Shown: positions 39,277 through 48,757, counted from the first letter of the stretch. The stretch: DNA of 64,000 nucleotides from DASPUH01 sp964518505 (GCA_964518505.1 CAZFGT010000004.1:1-64000); one strand, 5' to 3'. Notes: generated by a model from the sequence alone, not told the origin. Numbers and translations are program-made.

Positions 39277-41385
39277 CTACGGGCAGTACTGCGCCGCCTT
39301 GCCGATCGCGGCGTACGGGCACGCCGCCGCGTTGATGAGGTAGAGGATCGCCGCGCGGTTGCGGGCGGTCTGTGGCGCGATGACGCTTTCCGGCGAGTAG
39401 ACGGGGGCCGAGTCGGCGCCGGCCGAGGGGTACAGCTCGAACGTGAACGAGAAGATGTGTTCGACGCCGTACATCCAGTCGATCTCGTCCCCGTCGGTGA
39501 TGTACAGGTCGCTGGACTGCTCCGGCTTGTAGCCGTTGGTCTTGGCCATCGCCTTGCCCATGGCTACGAACGTCGCGTGGTCGTCCGCCGTCATGTCCGA
39601 GGGGATGTCCGTCTTGGTGTAGCCGTAGGGCCACAGGATCAGCTCGCCGTCGGTGTGGAACGTGACGTGGGTCTTGATCTGCTGGACGCCGTTGACCACG
39701 CGGCTGAGGACGAAGTCGCGCACGGCCTGCGCCTCGGGCGTGCTGAAGGCGGTCTTGCCACGGTAGTTCCAGGCCGAGGCCGAGCTCGACGAGCCGCCGC
39801 AACAGCCCCAGTGGTACGAGTAGTTGCGGTTGATGTCCGTACCCACCGCTGAGGTGCCGGCATTGGGCTGGCGGTTCTTGCGCCACTCGTGGTACGGGCT
39901 TCCGGACAGGTCGTAGACCAGGCCGTCGGGGTTGACGGCGAAGATGATCCAGATACGGCGCGTGTCGACCAGGTTCTTCACCGTCGGGTCGGTCGAGTAG
40001 TCGTGCGTGAGCATGTGCAGGGCGTACAGCGTCTGCTCCAGGGCCAGATGCTCCAGCGAGTGGTGGAGCCCGTCGATGAGGACCTCCGGCTTGGCCACCG
40101 GGTCGCTCACGTCGCCGCTGACCTCGGCCGCCCAGATGTCGCGACCCTGGTAGCTCTTGCCGATCGAGAAGACCTTCACCAGGTCGGGATACGCCGCCTG
40201 CACCGCGTCGATGTCGACCTCCATGCGCTGGTAGTTGTGGTACAGCGTGGCCCCGGAGGGGTAGTCGGGGCCAGGGGGTGGCACGACGAGCTGGCCTTCC
40301 GACCACGCGGCGAGCTCGTTGGCGACGGCATCGCGGACCGAGGACTGCCCGCCGATCGCCACCAGCGTCGACGGCCGGGCGGCGATGACCGCGTTCCGTG
40401 TCGCCACGACGGTCGGCGTCGCATCGGGGATCACGAGCAGCATGGGCGCGTCCAGCGAGGCCGCCAGGGGCCCTGCGGAGAGGGCGTCCGGGAAGTCCAG
40501 GCCGCTGGCCAGGACGGCGGTCGTGGCGGTCGGCAGGAAGCGTGCGGCGACGGCTGCGGCGGTGCCGTAGCGGTCGGCGCCCGCCACACGCTCCACGGTC
40601 GGGCCAAGCTTCACCACGGCGGTCGCCACGGCTGCGCTGACCGCCGCGGTGCTGCCCACGATCACCACGTGGGCCGGGGCCAGGTGGCTGATCTCGGCGG
40701 CTTCGCCGTCGGCGAGGCGGTCGGGTCGCGTCAGGAGCAGGGGGTCGCCTCCGACGCTGGCCGCCGGGGCTGATGACAGCGCGTCCGGGAAAGCCGTCCC
40801 CGCCGCCAGGAAGAGCGTGTCGACGGGCCCGTCCGGGAAGGCGTCCGCCACCAGGGCGATCGATGTGCCGTAGCGGTCGGACCCGGCGATCCGCTCCGGG
40901 GTGACGCCAGCGGCTGTGCCCGCGGCGGCGAGGACGGCGTCACTGACCGAGGTGGTCCCGCCGACCACGACGAGGCGCTGCGGTGCCAGCCGGGTCAGTT
41001 CCGCGGCCACCACGTCGGGCAGGGTGTCGGCCGGCGTGAGCAGGATGACCCCGTGCTCGCGCGCGGCGACCGGCGCCGCCGAGGCGGCATCCGCGAAACC
41101 GGTGCCCGAGGCCAGGAGGACGACGGGTGCACCGCCATCCGGATAGAGCCGCTGCGAGACGGCCACCGCCGTGGCGTAGCGATCGGTGCCCGCCACCCGG
41201 TCGATGGTCACCTGGGTCGGCGGCGTGGCCGTGCGGCTCAGAGCGGCCAGCAGGGAGTCGGATGAGGCGGGCGGGGGAGACGCCTGGCTCGCTCTCGCCG
41301 AACCGCTCACGACGAGCCCGCCCAGGAGCACCGGCAGCAGGACGAGGGCGTGCCACGAGCGGCGAGTGGGCCGTCGGTGAGGCAT
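39277..41385 (-). CDS. Secreted zinc carboxypeptidase (M14) with three cell-wall-binding repeats
   Basis: A 702-residue exported protein: signal sequence (HALVLLPVLLGGLVVSGSARA), three cell-wall-binding type-2 repeats opening RVAGTDRYATAVAVSQRLYP, RIAGSDRYGTSIALVADAFP and RVAGADRYGTAAAVAARFLP, and a C-terminal M14 peptidase domain. In the latter the zinc ligands are the HxxE motif in GLHHSLEHLALE and the later His in THVTFHTDGELIL; the catalytic Glu is in SFTFELYPSAG. It should bind the cell surface through the repeats and trim C-terminal residues from peptides. The ATG at 41385 directly precedes the signal peptide. Confidence 0.9.
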   Translation of the reverse strand: MPHRRPTRRSWHALVLLPVLLGGLVVSGSARASQASPPPASSDSLLAALSRTATPPTQVTIDRVAGTDRYATAVAVSQRLYPDGGAPVVLLASGTGFADAASAAPVAAREHGVILLTPADTLPDVVAAELTRLAPQRLVVVGGTTSVSDAVLAAAGTAAGVTPERIAGSDRYGTSIALVADAFPDGPVDTLFLAAGTAFPDALSSAPAASVGGDPLLLTRPDRLADGEAAEISHLAPAHVVIVGSTAAVSAAVATAVVKLGPTVERVAGADRYGTAAAVAARFLPTATTAVLASGLDFPDALSAGPLAASLDAPMLLVIPDATPTVVATRNAVIAARPSTLVAIGGQSSVRDAVANELAAWSEGQLVVPPPGPDYPSGATLYHNYQRMEVDIDAVQAAYPDLVKVFSIGKSYQGRDIWAAEVSGDVSDPVAKPEVLIDGLHHSLEHLALEQTLYALHMLTHDYSTDPTVKNLVDTRRIWIIFAVNPDGLVYDLSGSPYHEWRKNRQPNAGTSAVGTDINRNYSYHWGCCGGSSSSASAWNYRGKTAFSTPEAQAVRDFVLSRVVNGVQQIKTHVTFHTDGELILWPYGYTKTDIPSDMTADDHATFVAMGKAMAKTNGYKPEQSSDLYITDGDEIDWMYGVEHIFSFTFELYPSAGADSAPVYSPESVIAPQTARNRAAILYLINAAACPYAAIGKAAQYCP

Positions 41386-41422
41386 GGGCGACAGGGTGGC
41401 GGCCGCGGCCGTGCGGCGCAAC

Positions 41423-42046
41423 CTACCGGATGGGGCCATCCGCTCCGGCCCGATGGGCCCAGTCCGCTCGGCTGAGGCGGTAGAGCACGTGGCGCCGGTG
41501 GGGATCGTCCGGTGGCAGCGGCGCGTAGTCGAAGTCCTCGGCCGGGTCGTGGCGCATGCCCAGCCGCTCCATCACGCGCCTCGACCGCTCGTGCCCGACG
41601 GAGGTCAGGGACACGATCTCCGGCAGGCCGACGGTCTCGAAGCCGAAGCGCAATGCCTCACGGGCCGCCTCCGTCGCGTATCCGTGACCCCACGCCGCCC
41701 GTGCGAATCGCCAGCCGACCTCCACGCACGGCGTGAAGGCGGCCTCGAAGGCCTGATAGGCGAGGCCCGTGAAGCCCAGGAAGGCGCCGTCAGCAGGCCG
41801 CTCCACGGCCCACAGCCCATACCCGCGACGGCCGAACTGGGCCTCGATACGCTCGACGAAGCCGTCGCTGGCGGCACGGTCCAGGGGGTGCGAGAAGAAC
41901 TCCATGACGTCGGGATCCGCGTTCAGGCGCGCGAACGGCTCCAGGTCAGCCTCGCGCCAGCGGCGCAGGATGAGACGCGGCGTCGTCAGGGTCGGCCCGG
42001 GCTCGGCCACGGGCCCGATGGCTCGCGGGGCAGCGTCGTCGCTCAT
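41423..42046 (-). CDS. GNAT acetyltransferase (RimJ/RimL type)
   Basis: A 207-residue acetyltransferase of the RimJ/RimL group: TPRLILRRWREADLEPFARL, GWRFARAAWGHGYATEAARE and NERSxRVMERLGM-like VGHERSRRVMERLGMRH. Such enzymes acetylate ribosomal protein N-termini or other amines; target unknown. It ends 37 bases before the start of the carboxypeptidase gene on the same strand. Confidence 0.9.
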   Translation of the reverse strand: MSDDAAPRAIGPVAEPGPTLTTPRLILRRWREADLEPFARLNADPDVMEFFSHPLDRAASDGFVERIEAQFGRRGYGLWAVERPADGAFLGFTGLAYQAFEAAFTPCVEVGWRFARAAWGHGYATEAAREALRFGFETVGLPEIVSLTSVGHERSRRVMERLGMRHDPAEDFDYAPLPPDDPHRRHVLYRLSRADWAHRAGADGPIR

Positions 42047-42076
42047 GCCCCCACCGTACAGGTGTGGTGGACCGTC

Positions 42077-42102
42077 AGAAGCCCGGCTCGGGCCGGGCTT
42101 CT
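42077..42102 (-). terminator. Terminator after the sigma-associated gene
   Basis: AGAAGCCCGGC and GCCGGGCTTCT pair perfectly (11 bp) around a TCGG tetraloop, 22 bases after the stop at 42125 on the minus strand. No T run, but a strong stable hairpin in the right place. Confidence 0.6.
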
Positions 42103-42124
42103 GGGTCGTGCGGGTCAGGAACGG

Positions 42125-43546
42125 TCAGGGTGTGGCCGTCCCGAACCAATCCGTGGCGACCGAGCCACTGCTGAACAGGACGCCATCGCGCATCAAGGTC
42201 GGCACCGGGTACTGGTCGGCCAGCATCGCGGGCGCGTCAGGGCCCGTGATGGTGAGCTTCGTCCAGTGGACCCCGTCCGAAGAGATGTAGTAGTCGTTCT
42301 GGCCGGCCGAGTCGCTCGCCGGGCTCGTGCCAGACCGACCGTATGCGAGCAGCCGATTCCCGTCGCTCGTGAAGGACCCGGCCGGTGAGCCGACGCCCTC
42401 GCCCTGCTGGATGGCCCCGAACGGGTCGGCTGTGCTGGGGGCCCAGGAGTGACCGTCGGCCGACCACCAGATCGCATCTGCGCCAGGCGTCATCCCGGGC
42501 GTGACTGACAGCGCCAGGAAGCCGTTCTGGCCGGCCCATACGTTGTTGAAGCCGAGGCCGCTGGTCGAAGGAGCCTTCGCCGCCGACCAGTGCTGCCCAT
42601 CGGCCGAGTACCACGCCAGCGGCTTGGCCGTCGGGGAGGCCTGGTCGCCGCTCCAGCCGACGGCCACGAAGCCGTTGGCATTGACGGCCAGATCGGTGAT
42701 CTGGGCGACGGCGGGCCCCGGCAGCGAGATGCGCTGCCAGGTGACGCAGTCCGTGGTGACTAGCAGCGCGGTCCCGTTGGCCGCTCCGCCGCCGGTCTCC
42801 GTGTCCGCGACGGCGACCGAGCCGCGCGCCACGAGGGTCCCACGGCTGTCGTTGTGGAATGGCGCCTGGGTCCACGTCGTGCCGTCGCTGGAAGACCACA
42901 AGGTGACGGTGCCCACGCCTTCTGGTGTCGCGTGGTCCATCTCGACCAGGACCCGGTCGCCACACGCCGTGGCGCTGTTGAAGAGCGTGTCGCCGCTCGC
43001 GGCGTCGAAGCCGAACACCGAGAAGGGCAGTTCGGTCCAAGAGCGCCCGTCCGTCGACGTCCAACCCCGATTGAACCCGTTGGTCGTCTCGGCGCCGATG
43101 GCGATGTAGCCACCGCTCCACGGCACCACGTTCGCCTGGATCGGCATCGGGGCCGTCAGGGCCGTGACGGTCAGGCCTGTCCACGCGCTGGTGGACACCG
43201 CCGGGACCGTCGGACCGGGCGTCGGGGTCGGGGCTGGCGTCGCCGTCGGCACCGCGGATGAGCTGGATGTCGCGCTTGGCGTCGGTGACCCACCCGGCGT
43301 TACGGGCACGGGGGTCTGGGTGAACCGCAGGGTCAGCGCGATGATCGCCACGACGGCGACGACCGCCGCCACGGTGACCAGCTGGCGCGGCCACGCGAAG
43401 CGGGCCAGCCAGCCGCCGCCCGCCGACGCGGTGGCAGACGTCATGGAGCGGGTCACGCGGTCGTGGAGGGCGGCCGGAGCGGCCCCCGTGTCGTATCGGG
43501 CATGCAGGCGGCGACTGAGTCGGGCCTCCAGTTCACGCTCGTCCAT
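42125..43546 (-). CDS. Membrane-anchored repeat protein coupled to ECF sigma factor
   Basis: A 473-residue protein starting inside the sigma gene (14-base overlap). Residues 1-45 are cytoplasmic and charged (MDERELEARLSRRLHARYDT), a membrane helix lies at about 57-74 (LVTVAAVVAVVAIIALTL), a Pro/Ser/Thr linker follows, and the outer part has recurring BNR-like units such as GWTSTDGRSWTE, LWSSSDGTTWTQ, WYSADGQHWSA, WWSADGHSWAP and YISSDGVHWTK, which suggests a beta propeller. The position is that of an anti-sigma factor, although no zinc anti-sigma motif is seen. It may therefore sense an external ligand and hold the sigma factor. Confidence 0.7.
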   Translation of the reverse strand: MDERELEARLSRRLHARYDTGAAPAALHDRVTRSMTSATASAGGGWLARFAWPRQLVTVAAVVAVVAIIALTLRFTQTPVPVTPGGSPTPSATSSSSAVPTATPAPTPTPGPTVPAVSTSAWTGLTVTALTAPMPIQANVVPWSGGYIAIGAETTNGFNRGWTSTDGRSWTELPFSVFGFDAASGDTLFNSATACGDRVLVEMDHATPEGVGTVTLWSSSDGTTWTQAPFHNDSRGTLVARGSVAVADTETGGGAANGTALLVTTDCVTWQRISLPGPAVAQITDLAVNANGFVAVGWSGDQASPTAKPLAWYSADGQHWSAAKAPSTSGLGFNNVWAGQNGFLALSVTPGMTPGADAIWWSADGHSWAPSTADPFGAIQQGEGVGSPAGSFTSDGNRLLAYGRSGTSPASDSAGQNDYYISSDGVHWTKLTITGPDAPAMLADQYPVPTLMRDGVLFSSGSVATDWFGTATP

Positions 43547-44057
43547 CGGTCGCCTCCAGGGTCGTGCGCAGGGTTCGAAGCGCGTAATGCAGCCGCGACT
43601 TGACCGTGCCGAGCGGCAGGTCGAGGCGGTCCGCGATGTCCTCGAGGCTCATGTCGCGCCAGTAGCGCAGCAGGACCACGAGGCGGTGGTCGGGATCCAA
43701 TCGATCGAAAGCCGCGTCAAGGTCGGGGTCGCCCGAGCGATCGGCCGGGTCGGGTGCCGTCCCCTCCCCCGTCCAGGCCGACTGCAGCGCGATCGCGCGG
43801 ACGCGTTGACGCTGGCGCCGCCGCAGCCGATCACGGCACCCGTTGATGAGGACCCGCTCGAACCAGGCGTCGAACCGATCCTCGTCGCGCAGCGAGCCGC
43901 CTTTCTGCCACGCCGTCAGGCAGGCATCCTGGACGGCGTCCTCGGCTTCCCGCTCATCCGAAAGGATGGCTCGGGCCAGCCGGTAGCCCCGATCGACTTG
44001 TCCCTCGATACGCCGGGCCAGGGTGTCCCGCCGATCGACCGCCATCACGGTCTCCAC
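43533..44057 (-). CDS. ECF-family RNA polymerase sigma factor
   Basis: A 174-residue sigma-70-family factor with region 2 (RAILSDEREAEDAVQDACLT with AWFERVLINGCRDRLRRR) and region 4 (LPLGTVKSRLHYALRTLRTT after WRDMSLEDIADRLD). It lacks regions 1 and 3, as ECF factors do. It is transcribed from an upstream ECF-type promoter and overlaps the membrane protein downstream, so signal sensor and sigma factor are made together. Start M1 or M5. Confidence 0.92.
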   Translation of the reverse strand: METVMAVDRRDTLARRIEGQVDRGYRLARAILSDEREAEDAVQDACLTAWQKGGSLRDEDRFDAWFERVLINGCRDRLRRRQRQRVRAIALQSAWTGEGTAPDPADRSGDPDLDAAFDRLDPDHRLVVLLRYWRDMSLEDIADRLDLPLGTVKSRLHYALRTLRTTLEATDGRA

Positions 44058-44450
44058 ATCTCCCTCGCGAGCCTGTCGTCTGCGGGCTCAGCGTCCGCAG
44101 TCACCCTATCCGACGCGCGACCCGGTCGAAAAGGTTCAACGATGCGTAGTGGCGTCGCGCCGATGCCCGCAGCCGGAGCCGGACGCTGATCTGGCATCGC
44201 CGCCCAACGTGGTCAACCGTGACTGGGGGGCACGTTAGAGCCGCTTTCGGCCGCCGGCGGGGCCTGCCGAGGGTCCGGCTGCCCGGCCCTCGTGCTCAGG
44301 CTGGTCCATCCACGGTCGGGTAGGCAGCCCTGGGACGCCCCGCAACTGCCTTACCGTGCCGGGGAGTCAGATCTGACCACGTATGCCACGGGCTCGGCGC
44401 GGCGAGGCTTCGGACGCCACGGCAGCCGGCGCCTCAACCAGGAGCGTCGG
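44058..44450. other. Spacer between sigma operon and ABC exporter operon
   Basis: About 390 bases with no gene recognised. It contains the sigma-operon promoter (44107-44138) and a perfect 12-base palindrome GTCAGATCTGAC at 44366-44377 of unknown role, between the exporter stop and the sigma promoter. Confidence 0.5.
44107..44138 (-). promoter_or_regulatory. ECF-type promoter of the sigma gene
   Basis: On the minus strand TGAACC (44138-44133) and CGTCGGATA (44115-44107) are separated by 17 bases. The pattern GAACC...CGTC is that of extracytoplasmic-function promoters, suggesting the sigma factor transcribes its own operon. Confidence 0.6.
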
Positions 44451-46424
44451 TCAGGCGGCCTCGGCGACCGGCGCGGTGAACTGGCTCGAGTAGAGCTCGT
44501 AGTAGAAGCCGCGCTGGGCGAGGAGCGACTCGTGGTCGCCCTGCTCCACGATCTTGCCATGGTTCATGACCAGGATCGTGTGGGCGTCGCGGATGGTCGA
44601 GAGGCGGTGCGCGATGACGAACGACGTGCGCCCTTCCATGAGCTTGGCCATGGCCCGCTGGATCAGCACCTCGGTGCGGGTGTCGACGGAGCTGGTGGCC
44701 TCATCGAGGATGAGGATCTGGGGGTCGGCCAGGAAGGCGCGGGCGATGGTCAGCAGCTGCTTCTCGCCCTGCGACAGGTTGGTCGCGTCGTCGTCGATGA
44801 CCGTGTCGTAGCCCTCGGCCAGCGTGCGCACGAAGTGATCCACGTGCGCGGCCTCGGCGGCGGCCACGATCTGCTCCTCCGTCGCCCCCTCCAGGCCGTA
44901 GGCGATGTTCTCGCGGATCGTGCCGTGGAAGAGCCACGCGTCCTGGAGGACCATGCCGAAGGTGTGGCGCAGGTCGTCACGGGTCATCTCGCGCGTGTCG
45001 ACACCGTCGACCGTGATGCGGCCACCGTCGATCTCGTAGAAGCGCATCAGGAGGTTGACGAGGGTCGTCTTGCCGGCACCCGTGGGCCCGACGATGGCGA
45101 TGGTGTGGCCGGGCTGCACGACGAGGTTCATGTCGTCGATGAGCGGCACGTCTGGCAGGTAGCGGAACGAGACATCGTCGAACACGACCTGGCCGGCGGC
45201 GTGCTCGACCCGCTGGGGCTCGGCCACGTCGGGGATCTCCTCGGTCTCGTCGAGCAGCTCGAAGGCCCGCTCGGCCGAGGCCACCGCCGACTGGATCACG
45301 TTGAGGATGCTGGCCGTCTGGATGATCGGCTGGGTGAACTGCCGCGAGTACTGCACGAAGGCCTGGACGTCGCCCAGGGTCAGCTGTCCGGAGGCGACTC
45401 GCAGGCCGCCGATGACGGCCACGCCGACATAGTTGAGGTTGGCGATGAAGCTCATCGCCGGCTGGATGATGCCGGAGATGAACTGGGCCCGGTAGCTGGC
45501 GTCGTACAGCTTCTCGTTCTGCTCCTGGAAGGTGGCCAGGGCTTCCTCCTGGCGGCCGAAGACGGTCACGATGGCGTGCCCGGTGTGCATCTCCTCGACG
45601 TGCCCGTTGAGCGCGCCGGTGATCTTCCACTGCGCCGCGAACTGCTTCTGCGACCGCTTGGCGATGAGCGCGGCGACGATGACCGAGGCGGGCACGGCCA
45701 GCAGCGAGATGACCGCCAGCTCCGGGCTGATGAGCACCATCATCACGAGCACGCCGATGACGGTCAGGACCGACGTGATGAGCTGGGTGAGGCTTTGCTG
45801 GAGCGTCTGGCCGATGTTGTCGATGTCGTTGGTGACGCGGCTCAGGATGTCGCCGCGGGGGTGGCTGTCGAAATACTTGAGCGGCAACCGGCCCAGCTTC
45901 TCGTCGACGTCGGTCCGCAGCCGATAGACCGTCCGCTGGGTCACGCCGGCCATGAGGTAGGCCTGGCCCCATGCGAACAGCGAGCTGATGATGAAGATGC
46001 CGGCCAGGATGAGCAGGATCTGACCAAGGGCGCCGAAGTCGATGCCGTGGCCGGGGAGGACGGTCATGCCTGACAGGAGGTCGGCGATCTGGCCCTGACC
46101 GGAGGCTCGCAGGCCGGCCTCCACCTGCGCCTGGGTCAGGTTCGCGGGCAGGTTCTTGCCGATGACGCCGGAGAAGATGATGTCGGTGGCGTTGCCCAGG
46201 ATGCGTGGCCCCAGGACCGAGGTCGTCACGCTCACGATGGCCAGGCCGATGACGACGACCACGATGTGCGCCTCTGGGCGGAGGCGGCCGAGCAGGCGGA
46301 AGAAGGCGCCGCGGAAGTCCTTGGGTTTCTCGGCGGGCATGCCCATCATGCCGCCCTGCCAGCGGTTGGGGCCGCCGCCACCGGGCCGCCCCGCGCCACC
46401 GCCGACGCCGTGAGGTCCGCTCAT
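44451..46424 (-). CDS. ABC exporter half-transporter, catalytic partner
   Basis: A 657-residue fused membrane-ATPase protein. After a Gly/Pro-rich N-terminus come six membrane segments (from about residue 55) and a nucleotide-binding domain with Walker A GPTGAGKT, signature LSQGEKQ, Walker B ILILDEATSSVD and H-loop VIAHRLST, all competent. Its signature has LSQGE rather than LSGGQ, as expected when this motif faces the partner's degenerate ATP site. The ATG at 46424 overlaps the partner's stop (ATGA). Together they form a heterodimeric exporter in the membrane, probably for drugs or lipids. Confidence 0.93.
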   Translation of the reverse strand: MSGPHGVGGGAGRPGGGGPNRWQGGMMGMPAEKPKDFRGAFFRLLGRLRPEAHIVVVVIGLAIVSVTTSVLGPRILGNATDIIFSGVIGKNLPANLTQAQVEAGLRASGQGQIADLLSGMTVLPGHGIDFGALGQILLILAGIFIISSLFAWGQAYLMAGVTQRTVYRLRTDVDEKLGRLPLKYFDSHPRGDILSRVTNDIDNIGQTLQQSLTQLITSVLTVIGVLVMMVLISPELAVISLLAVPASVIVAALIAKRSQKQFAAQWKITGALNGHVEEMHTGHAIVTVFGRQEEALATFQEQNEKLYDASYRAQFISGIIQPAMSFIANLNYVGVAVIGGLRVASGQLTLGDVQAFVQYSRQFTQPIIQTASILNVIQSAVASAERAFELLDETEEIPDVAEPQRVEHAAGQVVFDDVSFRYLPDVPLIDDMNLVVQPGHTIAIVGPTGAGKTTLVNLLMRFYEIDGGRITVDGVDTREMTRDDLRHTFGMVLQDAWLFHGTIRENIAYGLEGATEEQIVAAAEAAHVDHFVRTLAEGYDTVIDDDATNLSQGEKQLLTIARAFLADPQILILDEATSSVDTRTEVLIQRAMAKLMEGRTSFVIAHRLSTIRDAHTILVMNHGKIVEQGDHESLLAQRGFYYELYSSQFTAPVAEAA

Positions 46425-48202
46425 GCCGCCTGCGCCTCCGCCGCGGTGAGCTGGGAGAAGACGATCTCGCGATAGGTCTCGCACGTCTCGAGCAGCTCGT
46501 GGTGGCGGCCTACGCCGACCACGCGACCCTCGTCCATGACCACGATCTGGTCGGCGTGCATGATCGTGCCGACGCGCTGCGCCACGATGAGCACGGTCGC
46601 GGACGACAGCTCGTGGTGCAGGGCGGCGCGCAGCTGGGCATCCGTCCTGAAGTCAAGGGCGGAGAAGCTGTCGTCGAAGATGTAGACCGGGGCGCGCTTG
46701 ACCAGGGCGCGGGCGATGGCGAGGCGCTGCCGCTGTCCGCCGGAGACGTTCGTCCCGCCCTGGTCGACCGGGGCCTGCAGCTGGCCCTCCATCTCGGACA
46801 CGAAGGTCTTGCCCTGGGCGATCTCCAGGGCGTGCCACAGCGCCTCATCGTCGGCGGTCTCGTCGCCGTACCGGAGGTTGCTGGCGACCGTGCCGCTGAA
46901 GAGGAAGGCGCGCTGAGGGACGACCCCGATGCGCTGCCAGAGGTCCTCGCGCGTCATCTGGCGGACGTCCACGCCGTCCACCAGCAGCGCGCCACCGGTC
47001 ACGTCGTAGAAGCGCGGGATCAGGTTGACCAGGGTGGTCTTGCCGCTACCCGTCGAGCCCACGATGGCGGTCGTCTCGCCAGGCCTGGCGGTGAACGAGA
47101 TGTCATGGAGCACCGGCTGCTCCGCGCCCGGGTAGCGGAACTCGACGCTGCGGAACTCGATCGTGCCGGCGATGGTGGGGCTGGAGGCACCCGTGCCGTT
47201 GCCGTGGGCGGCCACGACCGTCGGCATGACGACCGGCTTCTCGGGGTCCTTGATGCTCGGCTCGATCGTCAGGACCTCCTGGATCCGGTCGGCCGAAACG
47301 GCGGCCCGGGGGACCAGGATGAACATGAAGACGGCCATCAGGACGGCCATCAGGATCTGCATCAGGTAGGCCAGGAAGGCCGTCAGGTTGCCGATGGGCA
47401 TGCCGCCCGAGTCGACCCGGATGGAGCCGAACCACATCACGGCGACCGTCGACAGGTTGAAGATGGCCATCATCACCGGGATGGTCACGGCGAACAGCCG
47501 GTTGACCCGGATCGAGGTGTCGAAGAGGTCGCGGTTGGCCGCCTCGAAGCGCACCTCTTCGTGTCGCGTGCGCACGAACGCGCGGATGACGCGCACGCCG
47601 GCCAGGGCCTCGCGCATGACCTGGTTGATGCGGTCCAGCTTGGCCTGCATCGCCCGGAAGAGCGGGATGGCGCGGCGCATGACGAGGAAGACCACGACGA
47701 ACATGAGAGGCAGGATCACGACCAGGAGCCCGGACAGGGGCACGTCCTCGCGGAGGGCCATGATCACCCCGCCGATGCCCGTGATCGGCGCCAGGATCAT
47801 GATCGTCAGGGCCATGAAGATGACCATCTGGACCTGCTGGACGTCGTTCGTGTTGCGGGTGATCAGCGAGGCCGTCCCGAAGTGGTTGATCTCCACCTGG
47901 GCGTAGCCGGCGACGCGCTTGAAGATCGCCGCGCGCACGTCGCGCCCGAAGGCCATGGCCACCCGCGCCCCGAAGTACACGGCCACGACGGCGCACACGC
48001 CCAGCAGCAGGCTCACCACCAGCATGAAGAGGCCGGTCCGGATGATGTAGTCGGTGTCGCCCTTGGCGATGCCGTTGTTGATGATGTCGGCGTTCAGGCT
48101 GGGCAGGTACAGGTTGGCGATGGCCTGCACGAGCAGCAGCACCAGGACGACGCTGATCTGGCGCATGTAGGGGCGCAGGTATTGGCGCAGGAGCGGGATC
48201 AT
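46421..48202 (-). CDS. ABC exporter half-transporter, degenerate partner
   Basis: A 593-residue fused permease-ATPase. Walker A GSTGSGKT and signature VSGGQRQ are intact, but the Walker B catalytic Glu is Asp (VYIFDDSFSALD) and the H-loop His is Gln (IVAQRVGT). This is the known pattern of heterodimeric ABC exporters (LmrCD, BmrCD, TM287/288), where one ATP site is degenerate. It starts overlapping the MarR stop by four bases and ends overlapping its partner. Confidence 0.93.
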   Translation of the reverse strand: MIPLLRQYLRPYMRQISVVLVLLLVQAIANLYLPSLNADIINNGIAKGDTDYIIRTGLFMLVVSLLLGVCAVVAVYFGARVAMAFGRDVRAAIFKRVAGYAQVEINHFGTASLITRNTNDVQQVQMVIFMALTIMILAPITGIGGVIMALREDVPLSGLLVVILPLMFVVVFLVMRRAIPLFRAMQAKLDRINQVMREALAGVRVIRAFVRTRHEEVRFEAANRDLFDTSIRVNRLFAVTIPVMMAIFNLSTVAVMWFGSIRVDSGGMPIGNLTAFLAYLMQILMAVLMAVFMFILVPRAAVSADRIQEVLTIEPSIKDPEKPVVMPTVVAAHGNGTGASSPTIAGTIEFRSVEFRYPGAEQPVLHDISFTARPGETTAIVGSTGSGKTTLVNLIPRFYDVTGGALLVDGVDVRQMTREDLWQRIGVVPQRAFLFSGTVASNLRYGDETADDEALWHALEIAQGKTFVSEMEGQLQAPVDQGGTNVSGGQRQRLAIARALVKRAPVYIFDDSFSALDFRTDAQLRAALHHELSSATVLIVAQRVGTIMHADQIVVMDEGRVVGVGRHHELLETCETYREIVFSQLTAAEAQAA

Positions 48203-48741
48203 CGGTCCTCCGCCTCCAACGCCTGGTCCGGCCCTTCATCGCTCGCCGAGTCCTCGGCGATCGCGGCGCGGACGGTCCGCAGCACCGACAGGAGCGTGGT
48301 CAGCTGCGTCTCATCAAGCCGCCCCATGGCCATGGCGAACCGAGCGCGCCGATGGTCACCGACCATCCGCACCAGCTTGAGGCCTCGCTCGGTGGGCTGG
48401 ACCAGGACGACACGGCGATCCTCCGCCCGGTGCTGGCGCTCCACCAGGCCGCGCTTCTCCATGCGGTCGACGATGCCCGTGGCGCTGGCGACGGAGACGT
48501 CCAACTCGTCCGCGAGGACGCCCATGGGCTGGGCTCCCCTGGCCTCGAGCGCACTCAGCAGACTCAGGTGCACGATGCTCAGCGAGCCCATGTGCCAGCG
48601 CTTGAACGCGGACGCGCGGTCACGCGGCGACCAGGCGGTGACCTCGTTCAGGAGCTGCTCGATGAGGGCCTGACGCGACTCGTCGCTGGAGCCCTCGTCA
48701 GAGGCCTCAGCGGTCGATGGGCCCGCGAGGCCGCCCTTCAT
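48199..48741 (-). CDS. MarR-family regulator of the ABC exporter
   Basis: A 180-residue winged-helix repressor: RWHMGSLSIVHLSLLSALEA, recognition helix in MGVLADELDVSVASATGIVD, wing RAEDRRVVLVQPTERGLKLV. The ATG at 48741 is preferred to a GTG at 48765 that lies inside the operator. It is the first gene of a three-gene operon with the two exporter genes, so it most likely represses them until a transported compound binds. Confidence 0.9.
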   Translation of the reverse strand: MKGGLAGPSTAEASDEGSSDESRQALIEQLLNEVTAWSPRDRASAFKRWHMGSLSIVHLSLLSALEARGAQPMGVLADELDVSVASATGIVDRMEKRGLVERQHRAEDRRVVLVQPTERGLKLVRMVGDHRRARFAMAMGRLDETQLTTLLSVLRTVRAAIAEDSASDEGPDQALEAEDR

Positions 48742-48757
48742 CGCCGCACTTACATTC

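Noticed and set aside
44366..44377. Palindrome GTCAGATCTGAC as an operator of a known type
   Set aside because: It is not near a start codon or promoter; a chance restriction-site-like palindrome is as likely. Noted only in the spacer entry.
46499..48673. 724-codon plus-strand frame
   Set aside because: Antisense to the ABC exporter gene; composition rich in His/Asp/Gly/Val is typical of a reverse-complement shadow.
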